DNA from: UBA11704 sp964491805
Lineage (GTDB): Bacteria > Patescibacteriota > Minisyncoccia > Phycocordibacterales > UBA5272
Reading direction: 5' to 3'
DNA: 64,000 nt
NCBI GenBank assembly: GCA_964491805.1
Contig: CAZBGU010000002.1
Location: 5,263 to 69,262, forward strand
Of this stretch, positions 6,781-16,166 are shown piece after piece (position 1 is the stretch's first letter; every line of letters starts with the position of its first letter). The notes beneath the pieces were generated by a model, which was not told the DNA's origin, did no database searches, and worked only from the letters and a program-made list of their open reading frames with translations. The position numbers and the translations under genes were made by a program.

Positions 6781-9327
6781 ATGTCTTTTATTGCAAAGCT
6801 TTTTCCGGATGAGTCCAAAAAAACTATAAAATCACTTACACCTATAGTAGATAAGGTGTTTTCGTATGAGGATGAACTCAAAACATTGAGTGCTCAGGAT
6901 CTCAAGGCGAGAAGTCTCGCGCTTAAGGAACGTGTTATGGCTGAGATTGCAGGACTCACTGGCGAAGAGCTCAAAGCAAAAGAAAAGAAAGTTCTCGAAG
7001 ATGTTCTTCCAGAAGCATTTGCACTTGTACGTGAAGGTGCTCGTCGTGCTCTTAAGATGATGCATTACCGTGTACAGGTTGTTGGAGGTATCCTTCTTCA
7101 TCGTGGCCACATTGCAGAAATGAGAACTGGAGAAGGTAAGACACTTGTTGCGACACTTCCTGCGTATCTCAATGCACTCACAGGGCGTGGTGTACATATT
7201 GTTACCGTGAACGACTATCTTTCACGTCGTGATGCGGTATGGATGGGGCAGGTGTATGATGCGCTCGGTCTTTCTGTTGCTGTTATCAATCATCAATCGT
7301 CATTCATCTACGACAGTACACATCTTTCACAACAAGAAGTGAAGGAAGATGATGCTGTGCGTGATGAGGTTGGTTCATACAAAGTTGTGTATGATTTTCT
7401 CAATCCTTGCAATCGTCAGCAAGCATATCGTGCAGATATCACTTACGGTACGAACAATGAATTCGGCTTCGATTATCTTCGTGACAATATTGGCTACAAC
7501 AAAGAAGCTATTACTCAACACACACACCACTATGCGATCGTGGATGAGATCGACTCTATTCTTATCGATGAGGCGCGTACACCGCTCATTATCTCCGCAC
7601 CATCACAGCAGTCGAGTGATATGTATACCAATTTTGCCAGCATTGCAGAGTCACTTGTAGAAGGTGATGATTATACTGTTGATGAGAAGCAGCGAGCTAT
7701 CGCTCTCACCGAGGAAGGTATCAACAAAGCAGAGAAGGCACTTAACATTTCTAATATCTACTCTGTAGAAGGAATGAAGTATGTGCACCACTTGGAAACT
7801 GCAGTTAAAGCAAAGGCACTCTTCCTTCGTGAGCGTGAATATGTGGTGAAGGATGGCGAAGTGATTATAGTCGATGAGTTCACTGGACGTATGCAACCAG
7901 GGCGACGTTGGTCAGACGGTATCCATCAGGCAGTGGAAGCAAAAGAAGGTGTGAAGATCGAACAAGAGTCACGAACGCTTGCTTCTATTACGTTCCAGAA
8001 CTATTTCCGTTTCTACGAGAAGCTTGCTGGTATGACAGGAACTGCAGAGACTTCAAAAGAAGAGTTCTATAAAGTGTATGGACTTGTTGTAACACCTATT
8101 CCAACACACAACGCTATTCGTCGTACAGATCATAGTGATTATATTTTCCAGACTGAGAAGGGTAAGTGGCAAGCACTTTCACGAAAAGTAAAGGAACTTC
8201 ACGAGAAGGGGCAACCAGTACTCATCGGTACTATTTCTATTGAGAAGAACGAGGCAATTTCTAAGTATCTTGAACGTGAAGGTGTTCCTCATGCCGTTCT
8301 CAACGCGAAGAATCATGAAAAAGAGGGAGAGATTGTTGCGGCTGCTGGTAGAAAAGGTGCGGTGACTATTGCAACCAACATGGCAGGACGTGGTGTGGAT
8401 ATTAAGCTTGGTGGTCCACAAGCAACAGATGCAGAACGAGAAGATGTTCTTGCTCTTGGTGGACTCTTCGTTGTTGGTACAGAGCGTCACGAAGCACGCC
8501 GTATTGATAACCAGCTCCGTGGACGTTCTGGTCGTCAGGGGGATGTTGGTGAGACTCAGTTCTATGTATCACTTGAGGATGATCTCATGCGTGTGTTTGG
8601 TTCACAGAACATCAAGGCAATGATGGGGCGCTTCGGTATTCCAGAAGATGAGCCGATTGCGTCTAAGCTCGTGTCACGTGCCCTTGAAGGTGCACAAGAG
8701 AAGATCGAAGGGTATCACTTTGACACACGTAAGCACACACTCCAGTATGACGATGTGCTCAACCAGCAGCGTACAAGTATCTATGCGAAGCGTCGCAAGA
8801 TTCTTTTTGAAGATGATGCTTTTGTTGATGAGGTACTAGCAGAACTTGTTGCAGAGAAAGAAGAACTCGGCCCAGTGCTCAAGGAGAAGGAAGAAAAGTA
8901 TAGTCGTGAAGCAGTGCACCACATTTTCCGCATCATGATGCTTCAGATTATAGATACCCTTTGGATGGATCATCTCGATGCTATGGAACACCTTCGTTCG
9001 AGCGTAAACCTTCGTGCATACGGTCAGCGTGACCCACTTGTTGAGTACAAGAAGGAAGGTCTTAGAATGTTTAGAGGTCTCGAAGCATCACTTCGCTCCG
9101 AGCTTACAGCATTCATTGAGAATCTTGATGGATTCTTCGCTGCACAGCAAGCGCAACAAGCACAGGACTTTGTGCAGGTGATTCCCGAAAGCGCTGGCCA
9201 TGACACTGATGTCGTTGAAGCTACAAAAGATGGTGAGAAGTATGGAAGAAATGACCCATGTCCATGCGGTAGTGGAAAGAAAGTGAAGAAGTGTGATTGT
9301 AAGGAATACGAGTATCTACGTAAGTAG
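6781..9327 (+). CDS. secA: Preprotein translocase ATPase SecA
   Basis: ATP-driven motor that pushes unfolded preproteins through SecYEG at the inner face of the membrane. 848 aa, full length. Walker A is MRTGEGKT near residue 114; the DEAD-type box is seen in VDEIDSILIDEARTPLI; the second motor domain carries NMAGRGVDIKLGG and QLRGRSGRQGD. The C-terminus has a SEC-C zinc motif (DPCPCGSGKKVKKCDC). The helical wing/scaffold region is complete. It is a single-gene unit between a strong upstream terminator and a nucleotidyltransferase operon. Confidence 0.98.
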   Translation: MSFIAKLFPDESKKTIKSLTPIVDKVFSYEDELKTLSAQDLKARSLALKERVMAEIAGLTGEELKAKEKKVLEDVLPEAFALVREGARRALKMMHYRVQVVGGILLHRGHIAEMRTGEGKTLVATLPAYLNALTGRGVHIVTVNDYLSRRDAVWMGQVYDALGLSVAVINHQSSFIYDSTHLSQQEVKEDDAVRDEVGSYKVVYDFLNPCNRQQAYRADITYGTNNEFGFDYLRDNIGYNKEAITQHTHHYAIVDEIDSILIDEARTPLIISAPSQQSSDMYTNFASIAESLVEGDDYTVDEKQRAIALTEEGINKAEKALNISNIYSVEGMKYVHHLETAVKAKALFLREREYVVKDGEVIIVDEFTGRMQPGRRWSDGIHQAVEAKEGVKIEQESRTLASITFQNYFRFYEKLAGMTGTAETSKEEFYKVYGLVVTPIPTHNAIRRTDHSDYIFQTEKGKWQALSRKVKELHEKGQPVLIGTISIEKNEAISKYLEREGVPHAVLNAKNHEKEGEIVAAAGRKGAVTIATNMAGRGVDIKLGGPQATDAEREDVLALGGLFVVGTERHEARRIDNQLRGRSGRQGDVGETQFYVSLEDDLMRVFGSQNIKAMMGRFGIPEDEPIASKLVSRALEGAQEKIEGYHFDTRKHTLQYDDVLNQQRTSIYAKRRKILFEDDAFVDEVLAELVAEKEELGPVLKEKEEKYSREAVHHIFRIMMLQIIDTLWMDHLDAMEHLRSSVNLRAYGQRDPLVEYKKEGLRMFRGLEASLRSELTAFIENLDGFFAAQQAQQAQDFVQVIPESAGHDTDVVEATKDGEKYGRNDPCPCGSGKKVKKCDCKEYEYLRK

Positions 9328-9540
9328 GATTTTTCTTAATTTTCTTTTCTAAATCTCATTTGTTTTAAACTTTTTCATCGAAATAACCAGCATAATTTCT
9401 TGCTAGAAATTTGCTTTTGTCTCGCGCCATCGCGCTACACAAGGCTTTATAAAGAAAAAGTTTGGAGTTAACGTAAACACAGGCGCAGAACACAAATATA
9501 AGTTCGTGTTTGTACAAGAATGACCTGATATACTGAATCT

Positions 9541-10365
9541 ATGCTTGAATGTTTTTATGAAAAAAGTCGTGAAGAAATTAAAAATCTCCTCATAGATTTT
9601 CTTGATGTAGATTTTTACCAAAAATTTTCTGATTTGAAGGGCGTTGTTTCCATTGTTGTTACTGGTTCTGTTGGGTGTGGAGTATATGATAGGTATAGTG
9701 ATATAGATATGAGTATTGTATTTCCTGATGAGACCCTGGCAGAGAAATACACGACTTTACTCAGAGAGTATAAAATACATCTTAAAGAATTGGATTTACC
9801 GATACAACTACACACCAGTAAAGCTTTTCTGCAATTAGAAGCAAGGTTAGCTACGTGGAAAGAAGACGGTCTTCTCAAAGAAATATCTTCAGCTCTTATT
9901 GTTGAAGACCCATATCATAGTTTCCGTACACTACAGGAGAAATATCATATGTATCCAGAAGATATACGAAGGGAAAAATTGAAATGGCTTTTCTCAGAAC
10001 TTGTTTTGGAAATAGAAGAAAGGTGGAGAGTTGCAAAAGAAAGAAATAATGTTTATTTTTGTGAAGCAATCAAGCTGCGGGTTATTAAACTTTCGTTCAC
10101 GGTACTTCTTTTGCTTGACGGGCAATATCCGTCTTATGACAAACATATTTACAAAGATGTTAAAGCTTTAGAAGGTATTTCATCTCAAGTTCTTTCCTTG
10201 GTAGATGAACTTCTTCATGAGAAAGATATAACAAAGACTGCAGAGTTTTTGAAGAGTCTCTTCAGTTGTATTGAGAGTACATTACTCGAGAAGGGGGTAA
10301 TTACTAAAGAGAGTATGGATTATTGGTTGTGCTTTAGAACCCGTTACAATGTTGTGCTAGGGTAG
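9541..10365 (+). CDS. Nucleotidyltransferase-fold protein
   Basis: 274 aa. The Pol-beta-type nucleotidyltransferase signature is clear: VVTGSVGCGVYDRYSDIDMS, with the GS motif and a DxD pair for metal binding near residue 50, then a helical C-terminal half. Families of this kind adenylylate small molecules (aminoglycosides), tRNA ends or proteins; the substrate cannot be read here. TGATATACT ends 6 bases before the ATG, so it is probably leaderless. It heads a short run with a DUF3850 protein (5-base gap) and a GNAT acetyltransferase. A fused nucleotidyltransferase domain recurs at 62961-63815. Confidence 0.75.
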   Translation: MLECFYEKSREEIKNLLIDFLDVDFYQKFSDLKGVVSIVVTGSVGCGVYDRYSDIDMSIVFPDETLAEKYTTLLREYKIHLKELDLPIQLHTSKAFLQLEARLATWKEDGLLKEISSALIVEDPYHSFRTLQEKYHMYPEDIRREKLKWLFSELVLEIEERWRVAKERNNVYFCEAIKLRVIKLSFTVLLLLDGQYPSYDKHIYKDVKALEGISSQVLSLVDELLHEKDITKTAEFLKSLFSCIESTLLEKGVITKESMDYWLCFRTRYNVVLG

Positions 10366-10370
10366 AATTT

Positions 10371-10634
10371 ATGAAAACAATTAGTAAGAAAATTAATCAA
10401 GAATATTTTGATGATATTGTGAATGGAAAAAAGAAAGCAGAGTTTCGTCTGAATAATTTTGATGTGGAAGAGGGTGATACGTTGCAGTTGATTGAAGTAG
10501 ATAATGAGAACAAGGAGACTGGTAGGGTGATAGAAAAGAAAGTTACGTATGTTTGGAAGTGCGACATTAACAATACCTATTGGCCAGTTGAAGAAATTCT
10601 TGAAAAGGGTATTCAGGTGATTTCGATGGAATAA
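10371..10634 (+). CDS. DUF3850/ASCH-like RNA-binding protein
   Basis: 87 aa. The pattern KINQEYFDDIVNGKKKAEFR, then DVEEGDTLQLIEVD and a TGRVIEKKVTYVW strand, is that of DUF3850, a member of the ASCH/PUA-like fold group thought to bind RNA or modified nucleotides. Starts five bases after the nucleotidyltransferase stop and so is co-transcribed. Function unproven. Confidence 0.72.
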   Translation: MKTISKKINQEYFDDIVNGKKKAEFRLNNFDVEEGDTLQLIEVDNENKETGRVIEKKVTYVWKCDINNTYWPVEEILEKGIQVISME

Positions 10635-10646
10635 AATAATTATTGT

Positions 10647-11099
10647 ATGAATTTAAATTATAGGAAAGCATCAATAGATGATATTCCGCTGTTGATTGCT
10701 CTTGAGAAAAAGATTCAAAGAGTAAGAACGTATTCTGGTACTTTTAATGTTGAGGAATGGATAGAAGAGCTTAAGGTTGGTGTGGTATATATTGTGGAAA
10801 AGGACGGTGTACCAGTTGGTGATGTAATGTATGAAATGAAATCACCTTACCATGCATACATCGATACAATTCTTGTTATTCCTGAATACCAAGGACAAGG
10901 AATTGCACAGCAAGTTATGAAATATGTTTTAAATGAGATTGGAGAGGTGGAAAGAGTTGACCTTGTGACACACCCAGAAAATATTCGAGCTATTAGACTG
11001 TATGAATCTCTTGGATTTAAAGTTGAATCACGAAAAGAAAATTATTTTGGAGACGGGGAGCCAAGGCTAGTTATGTCGCTCGGGAAGAATGTGATGTAA
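10647..11099 (+). CDS. GNAT-family N-acetyltransferase
   Basis: 150 aa. The acetyl-CoA binding motif A is evident as VIPEYQGQGIAQQVMKYVL, followed by the motif-B-like NIRAIRLYESLGFKVE. RimI-like proteins of this kind acetylate protein N-termini, ribosomal proteins or small amines; the substrate is unknown. Third gene of the nucleotidyltransferase-DUF3850-GNAT operon (12-base gap). Confidence 0.85.
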   Translation: MNLNYRKASIDDIPLLIALEKKIQRVRTYSGTFNVEEWIEELKVGVVYIVEKDGVPVGDVMYEMKSPYHAYIDTILVIPEYQGQGIAQQVMKYVLNEIGEVERVDLVTHPENIRAIRLYESLGFKVESRKENYFGDGEPRLVMSLGKNVM

Positions 11100-11148
11100 A
11101 TTTCGTATGGTAAACTAATAACCAATAACTAATTACGAATAACCACCC

Positions 11149-12429
11149 ATGAAAGACTTCATCAAAAAACTCACCCTGATCGCAATAACCTGGGAAGCAA
11201 AGGCTGTACTTGTGCGTCATAAACCATTTATTATAGGTGTGACAGGCAATCTCGGCAAGACATCCACCAAGGATGCGATCTATGCGGTGATGAAGGATCA
11301 TTTTTATGTTAGACGAAGTGAGAAGAGTATGAATAGTGAGTTCGGTGTGCCACTTACCATTCTCGGAGAGAAGTCAGGGTGGAATAATCCGCTCAAATGG
11401 CTACTGATTATTATTCGAGGATTCTTTGTTGCGTTCTCTAAAGAGTACCCGACACATCTCGTGCTCGAGATTGGTGCTGATCGCCCAGGAGATATAAAAA
11501 GTATTACTTCATGGATTAAGCCAGATGTTACTGTTGTGACACAGTTTGGGCAAGTGCCGGTACACATTGAATTCTTTCCTAGCCGCGATGCGGTTATAGA
11601 AGAGAAAGGTTACCTTGTGAGCGCTCTTCGTGACGGCGGTCTTTTTATTTATAACGCAGACGATCATGATTCCAAGAAGCTTCTCGAAAAAACAAAGGCG
11701 CATACACTAAGTTTTGGAATTCATGAAGCAGCTGATATGAAAGCTTCAAATGTCCGTCTCTACGGTGCTCCACTTACTGGAACAGAAGCAGAGGTTAGTG
11801 TTGATGGTGCAACAGAACACCTCGTGCTTCCTGAGGTTGCTGGCAAGTCACCAGTATACTGTGCTCTCCCTGCACTTCTTGTTGCGAAGTTTCTTGCGAT
11901 ACCACAGGAGATTGCATGTGCGTCACTGCGGGATGCTGCGAAGCCTCGTGGACGTATGCGACTTCTTCAGGGAATGAATACATCAGTTATCATAGATGAC
12001 TCATATAATGCTTCACCAAAGGCAGTAGAGCATGGTCTCAAGACGCTTTCAGAAATAGATACTTCTGGACGTAAGATTGCTGTGCTTGGTGACATGCTAG
12101 AGCTTGGTCTCCATACACGTGATGAGCATTACAAGATTGGTAAGATTGCAGCAAAGTCATGTCATAAATTGTTTACCGTCGGTATCAGGTCACGGGTTAT
12201 TGCAGAAGGAGCTCTTGATGAAAAAATGTTAGATGAGAATATTATGCAGTGTGATACATCGATCGATGCAGGGAAAGAGCTTGTGAAGATTCTTGAGCCT
12301 GGAGATATTGTCTATGTGAAGGGTTCTCAAAGTATGCGAATGGAGCGAGCGATATCGATGATACTAGCATCAACACACAACCCAAAAGCTGTGCTCGTGC
12401 GACAAGAAGATGAATGGATGAAGAGGTAA
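11149..12429 (+). CDS. murF: MurF-like UDP-MurNAc-tripeptide--D-Ala-D-Ala ligase
   Basis: 426-aa Mur ligase. The ATP loop GVTGNLGKTSTKD lies near residue 30, the middle domain carries EIGADRPGDI (His/Glu metal region), and the C-terminal domain shows VIIDDSYNASPKAVEHGL and VLGDMLELG, which are diagnostic of MurF. It adds the D-Ala-D-Ala dipeptide to the peptidoglycan stem in the cytoplasm. The N-terminal UDP-binding domain looks shorter than in Proteobacteria, so a related Mur ligase-like enzyme is possible. Confidence 0.88.
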   Translation: MKDFIKKLTLIAITWEAKAVLVRHKPFIIGVTGNLGKTSTKDAIYAVMKDHFYVRRSEKSMNSEFGVPLTILGEKSGWNNPLKWLLIIIRGFFVAFSKEYPTHLVLEIGADRPGDIKSITSWIKPDVTVVTQFGQVPVHIEFFPSRDAVIEEKGYLVSALRDGGLFIYNADDHDSKKLLEKTKAHTLSFGIHEAADMKASNVRLYGAPLTGTEAEVSVDGATEHLVLPEVAGKSPVYCALPALLVAKFLAIPQEIACASLRDAAKPRGRMRLLQGMNTSVIIDDSYNASPKAVEHGLKTLSEIDTSGRKIAVLGDMLELGLHTRDEHYKIGKIAAKSCHKLFTVGIRSRVIAEGALDEKMLDENIMQCDTSIDAGKELVKILEPGDIVYVKGSQSMRMERAISMILASTHNPKAVLVRQEDEWMKR

Positions 12430-12580
12430 ACGATAAGTAGCAGGACTCAAAGTCTCGAAGTTGTTCACATATTTTCTGGACAATGTGAATTGTTTGTGGT
12501 AGTATTTCTCAACCTGACAGGTTCATCTGCAGGCGCTGTGGAACTGTTCCGCAGCATATCAAACCGATGAGGACATAGAC

Positions 12581-12982
12581 ATGCGACTCGTGTACGGCGA
12601 TGGGTTCGCCAAGAACAAGGCGATCAAGGGCTACCTGGAGAGGAAGCTTGGGGCAGTGCTTGGTCACTTCAAGGACGTTCTCTCGGCCGTCCACATCAGC
12701 CTTCGGGTTGAAAGTGGTCACCGTGCCACAAGCGACAGCAAGGTTCTCCGAATGGTCATGAGGAGTACGAGGAGGAACCATGCGTTGGAGCAGACCGCGG
12801 ACGACGCTTACAAGGCTGTCGACCTGTTGGTCGACAGGCTCGCGGACCTTGCCGTTTCCCTTAAGAGCATCCTCCGCTGCAAGAAGCGTGGGAAGGTGCC
12901 GGCCAAGCGGTTGCATCGCGATTGTCTTGCACAGCAAGACAATGCAACCGTGTCCGGCGGCGTGAAGCTCGCCACAACCTAG
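12581..12982 (+). CDS. Ribosome hibernation factor (HPF/RaiA)-like protein
   Basis: 133 aa. The order of elements fits HPF/RaiA: an N-terminal strand, the helix IKGYLERKLGAVLGHFKDV, strands containing VHISLRVESGH, and a second helix with DDAYKAVDLLVDRLADL. Such proteins bind the 30S decoding centre and silence ribosomes. The C-terminus is a basic extension instead of the long-HPF dimer domain. A GATGAGGACATAG leader gives a Shine-Dalgarno site. Codons are rich in G/C at the third position, unlike the A+T-rich neighbours, and a private terminator follows, so it looks acquired. Similarity is by eye and moderate. Confidence 0.6.
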   Translation: MRLVYGDGFAKNKAIKGYLERKLGAVLGHFKDVLSAVHISLRVESGHRATSDSKVLRMVMRSTRRNHALEQTADDAYKAVDLLVDRLADLAVSLKSILRCKKRGKVPAKRLHRDCLAQQDNATVSGGVKLATT

Positions 12983-13015
12983 CTCGCTCCTCCTTGGAAG
13001 GCGGATCGAGCACAG

Positions 13016-13041
13016 AGGCGCCCCTTGGGGCGCCTTTCTCT
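13016..13041 (+). terminator. Terminator of the HPF-like unit
   Basis: Perfect 9-bp AGGCGCCCC / GGGGCGCCT stem with a TT loop, followed by TTCTCTTTC. Confidence 0.85.
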
Positions 13042-13077
13042 TTCTCCTCTCTTCTTTATGTCGTATACTGTTTGTAT

Positions 13078-13794
13078 ATGTCACTGCACACTGTTTTTGA
13101 TGAAGATGTATCATTGGTGACGAAGAAAGCAGGAGCTTATGTTGAAGAGCTGTGTTCAGCATTTGATATACCGACACTTCTTCTTGTATCGGGCGGGTCT
13201 GCGCTTGATGTGCTTGAGTATGTTGATATTGCTCGTGCGTCACACCTTACCATCGGTATGTTGGATGAACGATATACACCTGATTCTTTTAATAATAATT
13301 TTCAGCAATTTCAAAAAACATCATTGTATACGAAGGCGCATGCTCATGGAGCAACATTCATCGATACGTCAGATCAGACGAATAAGACGATGAGCGATCT
13401 TGTCTTCATCATGGAGAACACTATTAGAAACTGGAAACGAGATAATCCTACAGGGAAAATATATATTGTGGAAGGGGTTGGTGGTGACGGGCACACTGCA
13501 GGTATTATGCCATTCCCGGAGGATGAGACTTTATTTGAAAAGTTGTTCGAAGATTCTTCGGTTCTAGTTGTTGGTTATGATGCTAAGGACAAAAACCCTA
13601 TACCACTTCGTATTACAGTCACTCTTACGTTTTTGCGAGACATGGTTGATGAGGCAGTTCTCTATGTAGTTGGTGACTCTAAAAGTGAGATCTTAAAAAA
13701 AATTATCGCAGTTGAAGGAAGTGTTGCAGAAATGCCAGCAAAGGTTGTTAAGGAGATGAAGTCTGTTACACTGTTTACTGATATACAATTATAG
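13078..13794 (+). CDS. pgl: 6-phosphogluconolactonase
   Basis: 238 aa of the NagB/SOL-type fold. It hydrolyses 6-phosphogluconolactone to 6-phosphogluconate, step two of the oxidative pentose phosphate pathway. Seen motifs: LLVSGGSALDVLEY (phosphate-binding turn), GMLDERYTPDSFNNNF (the DERxV/N region), and GVGGDGHTAGIMP, the family signature. An upstream in-frame start at 12922 would run through the previous gene's terminator; ATG 13078 is right because a TATACT box ends 8 bases upstream. First gene of a four-gene sugar-phosphate operon with zwf two bases downstream. Confidence 0.9.
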   Translation: MSLHTVFDEDVSLVTKKAGAYVEELCSAFDIPTLLLVSGGSALDVLEYVDIARASHLTIGMLDERYTPDSFNNNFQQFQKTSLYTKAHAHGATFIDTSDQTNKTMSDLVFIMENTIRNWKRDNPTGKIYIVEGVGGDGHTAGIMPFPEDETLFEKLFEDSSVLVVGYDAKDKNPIPLRITVTLTFLRDMVDEAVLYVVGDSKSEILKKIIAVEGSVAEMPAKVVKEMKSVTLFTDIQL

Positions 13795-13796
13795 TT

Positions 13797-15215
13797 ATGC
13801 AATTAACAACGACGACGATTAATATTTTTGCGCCAACTACCATCGTTATCTTTGGAGTTACAGGTGACCTTGCAAAAAGAAAACTAATCCCCGCACTCTG
13901 GAATCTTTATAAAAATAATCATCTCCCAAAGAACTTTGCCATCGTTGGTTTCGCGCGAAGCGAATGGTCTGATACTGACATTCAGAATTACTTCAAGACA
14001 GTACTAAGAGATGCTGGTTTTGCAATAGATGAAGCGATCGACCAAGAAAAATTTTTCACACAGTTGAGCCACGTTAATGGTGACTTCACTACTATCGATG
14101 CATATAAGAGTCTTCTTGCGAAGATTGAAGATATCGACAACAAGATCGGCATGTGTGGTGATAAGATTTTTCACCTTGCAGTTCCACCGTCACTGTATGA
14201 ATGTATTTTCGAGAACCTTCATACTTCCGGACTTAGTGACCTTTGTAGCGGGGTCGGGGGGTGGACGCGTATTCTCGTAGAGAAGCCATTTGGTGATAAC
14301 TGGGATTCTGCGCAGAAGCTAGACCAGAAGCTCGGATCGCTTTTTAAGGAAGAACAAATTTTCCGTGTTGATCACTACATGAGTAAAGAGGTGATGCAGA
14401 ATATTCTTGCGTTTCGTTTCGCTAACTCACTTTTTGAACATATGTGGGATACGCGATTTATTGAGGCGGTTAACATTAAACTATGGGAAAAAAACGGAAT
14501 AGAAGGGCGCGGTGCGTTTTATGATAAGAATGGCGCACTTCGTGATGTTGGTCAGAATCATGTACTTCAGATGCTTAGTTTTGTGGCAATGGAAGATCCT
14601 GGAATTATGGACCCGAAGAAGATTCGTCAGGCAAGAGCTAAGGTGCTTGAGGCACTTCGTATTATCTCTCCAGATGATATGATCCGCCGTGTAAAGCGTG
14701 CTCAATATAATGGATATCTAGAAGAGAAAAATGTTGCCATTAACTCGAAGACAGAAACTTTTTTCAAAATAGAGGCATTTGTTGACAACGAACGATGGAA
14801 GGATGTTCCGTTTACACTTGAGAGTGGCAAAGGGATGCTTGAGAACAAAACGGAGATTGAAATCGTTTTTAAAGGTAAGACATTCTGCCTTCTTCTTCCA
14901 GATCAAGAAGTGCTTTGCCCGCAGAACAAATTAATTTTTAATATTCAACCCCATGAAGGTATCTCCGTCACGTTCTGGTCCAAGAAGCCGGGGTTCGGTA
15001 CAGTGCTTGAGCCAAAAACTATGTCTTTTGAATATGGTGAAGCGAAAGGTCAGATACCCGATGCTTATGAGCGTGTCATCTATGACTGTATTGTTGGTGA
15101 TCAGACATTGTTTACGAGCACAGAAGAGGTTCTGTCATCATGGAAATTTATTACACCTATTCTTGAAAACTTCGACAAAGTTCCACTCGATAAGTACACT
15201 ACCAATCAAGGATAG
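13797..15215 (+). CDS. zwf: Glucose-6-phosphate 1-dehydrogenase
   Basis: 472 aa, normal length. It oxidises glucose-6-phosphate to 6-phosphogluconolactone with NAD(P)+. The Rossmann motif GVTGDLAKRKLIPALW is near residue 20, EKPFG near 160, and the catalytic RVDHYMSKEVMQN near 190. Located directly after the lactonase and before gnd, giving all three steps of the oxidative branch in pathway-related order and yielding ribulose-5-phosphate and reduced cofactor. Confidence 0.96.
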   Translation: MQLTTTTINIFAPTTIVIFGVTGDLAKRKLIPALWNLYKNNHLPKNFAIVGFARSEWSDTDIQNYFKTVLRDAGFAIDEAIDQEKFFTQLSHVNGDFTTIDAYKSLLAKIEDIDNKIGMCGDKIFHLAVPPSLYECIFENLHTSGLSDLCSGVGGWTRILVEKPFGDNWDSAQKLDQKLGSLFKEEQIFRVDHYMSKEVMQNILAFRFANSLFEHMWDTRFIEAVNIKLWEKNGIEGRGAFYDKNGALRDVGQNHVLQMLSFVAMEDPGIMDPKKIRQARAKVLEALRIISPDDMIRRVKRAQYNGYLEEKNVAINSKTETFFKIEAFVDNERWKDVPFTLESGKGMLENKTEIEIVFKGKTFCLLLPDQEVLCPQNKLIFNIQPHEGISVTFWSKKPGFGTVLEPKTMSFEYGEAKGQIPDAYERVIYDCIVGDQTLFTSTEEVLSSWKFITPILENFDKVPLDKYTTNQG

Positions 15216-15240
15216 TCATTAAAAAACACAAAACACACTT

Positions 15241-16140
15241 ATGAAAAAAGAAATTGCATACATCGGGCTTGGTAAAATGGGATTCAATATGGTAGAGAGA
15301 CTCCTTGAGAAAGGGTATGATGTTGCTGTGTTTGACAAGAATACTGATGCCGTTGATCAACTTGTTAAGAAAGGTGCTCGCCATGCAGAAAATATAGCTG
15401 ATCTTATTTTTAAAGTGTCAGGTCCTCGTCTCGTATGGATTATGGTTCCTCATGTTGCAGTTGACCCAGTACTCGCAGAAGTTTCCCCGCTTCTTGTCTC
15501 TGGTGATGTTGTTATTGATGGAGGCAATTCACCATACCTTGAGTCTGTTCGTCGAGGGAAGGAGCTTGCAGAGAGAGGTGTTAATTTCTTAGATGCAGGT
15601 ATTTCAGGAGGGCCATCAGGTGCACGCCATGGCGCATGCACTATGGTTGGTGGTGACGAGTCAGTGTACGAGGAATACAGAGTTCTCTTCGAGGATATCT
15701 CGGCACCAGGTGCATATGGATATATGGGGTCATCTGGTGCAGGACACTTCGTTAAGATGGTACACAATGGTATTGAGTACGGAATGATGCAAGCAATTGC
15801 AGAAGGGTTCGCTGTTCTTAAGAAGTCAGAGTTTAATATTGGTCTTACAGAAGCATCTCGTGTGTATAATAATCAGAGCGTGATCCAGTCGCGACTCATC
15901 GAATGGCTCATGAATGCATACAAGGAACAAGGTGAGTCTCTTGAAGGTGTTTCCGGCGAGGTTGATAGTACAGGAGAGGGTGCTTGGACTGTTGATGCAG
16001 CAAAGAGACTAGGGGTACCTGTTCCTGTAATCGAAGGTGCACTTCATTTTCGTGAACAATCAAAAGGTAACCCAAGTTATGAAGGTCAGATTCTTTCTGC
16101 GCTTCGCAACCAGTTCGGTGGTCACAGCTTTAAGTTGTAA
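15241..16140 (+). CDS. gnd: 6-phosphogluconate dehydrogenase, short (NAD-type) form
   Basis: 299 aa, the short class rather than the 470-aa class. It oxidatively decarboxylates 6-phosphogluconate to ribulose-5-phosphate. The N-terminal nucleotide fold is GLGKMGFNMVERL; GGNSPYLESV and the signature DAGISGGPSGARHG bind substrate; the catalytic Lys lies in FVKMVHNGIEYGMMQAIAEG. Short forms are usually NAD+-dependent (family knowledge). Third gene of the operon. Confidence 0.94.
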   Translation: MKKEIAYIGLGKMGFNMVERLLEKGYDVAVFDKNTDAVDQLVKKGARHAENIADLIFKVSGPRLVWIMVPHVAVDPVLAEVSPLLVSGDVVIDGGNSPYLESVRRGKELAERGVNFLDAGISGGPSGARHGACTMVGGDESVYEEYRVLFEDISAPGAYGYMGSSGAGHFVKMVHNGIEYGMMQAIAEGFAVLKKSEFNIGLTEASRVYNNQSVIQSRLIEWLMNAYKEQGESLEGVSGEVDSTGEGAWTVDAAKRLGVPVPVIEGALHFREQSKGNPSYEGQILSALRNQFGGHSFKL

Positions 16141-16166
16141 TTTTATTAATCGTTATTGTACAGTAT

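Noticed and set aside
12922..13077. N-terminal extension of the lactonase
   Set aside because: It reads through the end of the HPF-like gene and its terminator; ATG 13078 has a promoter box in place.
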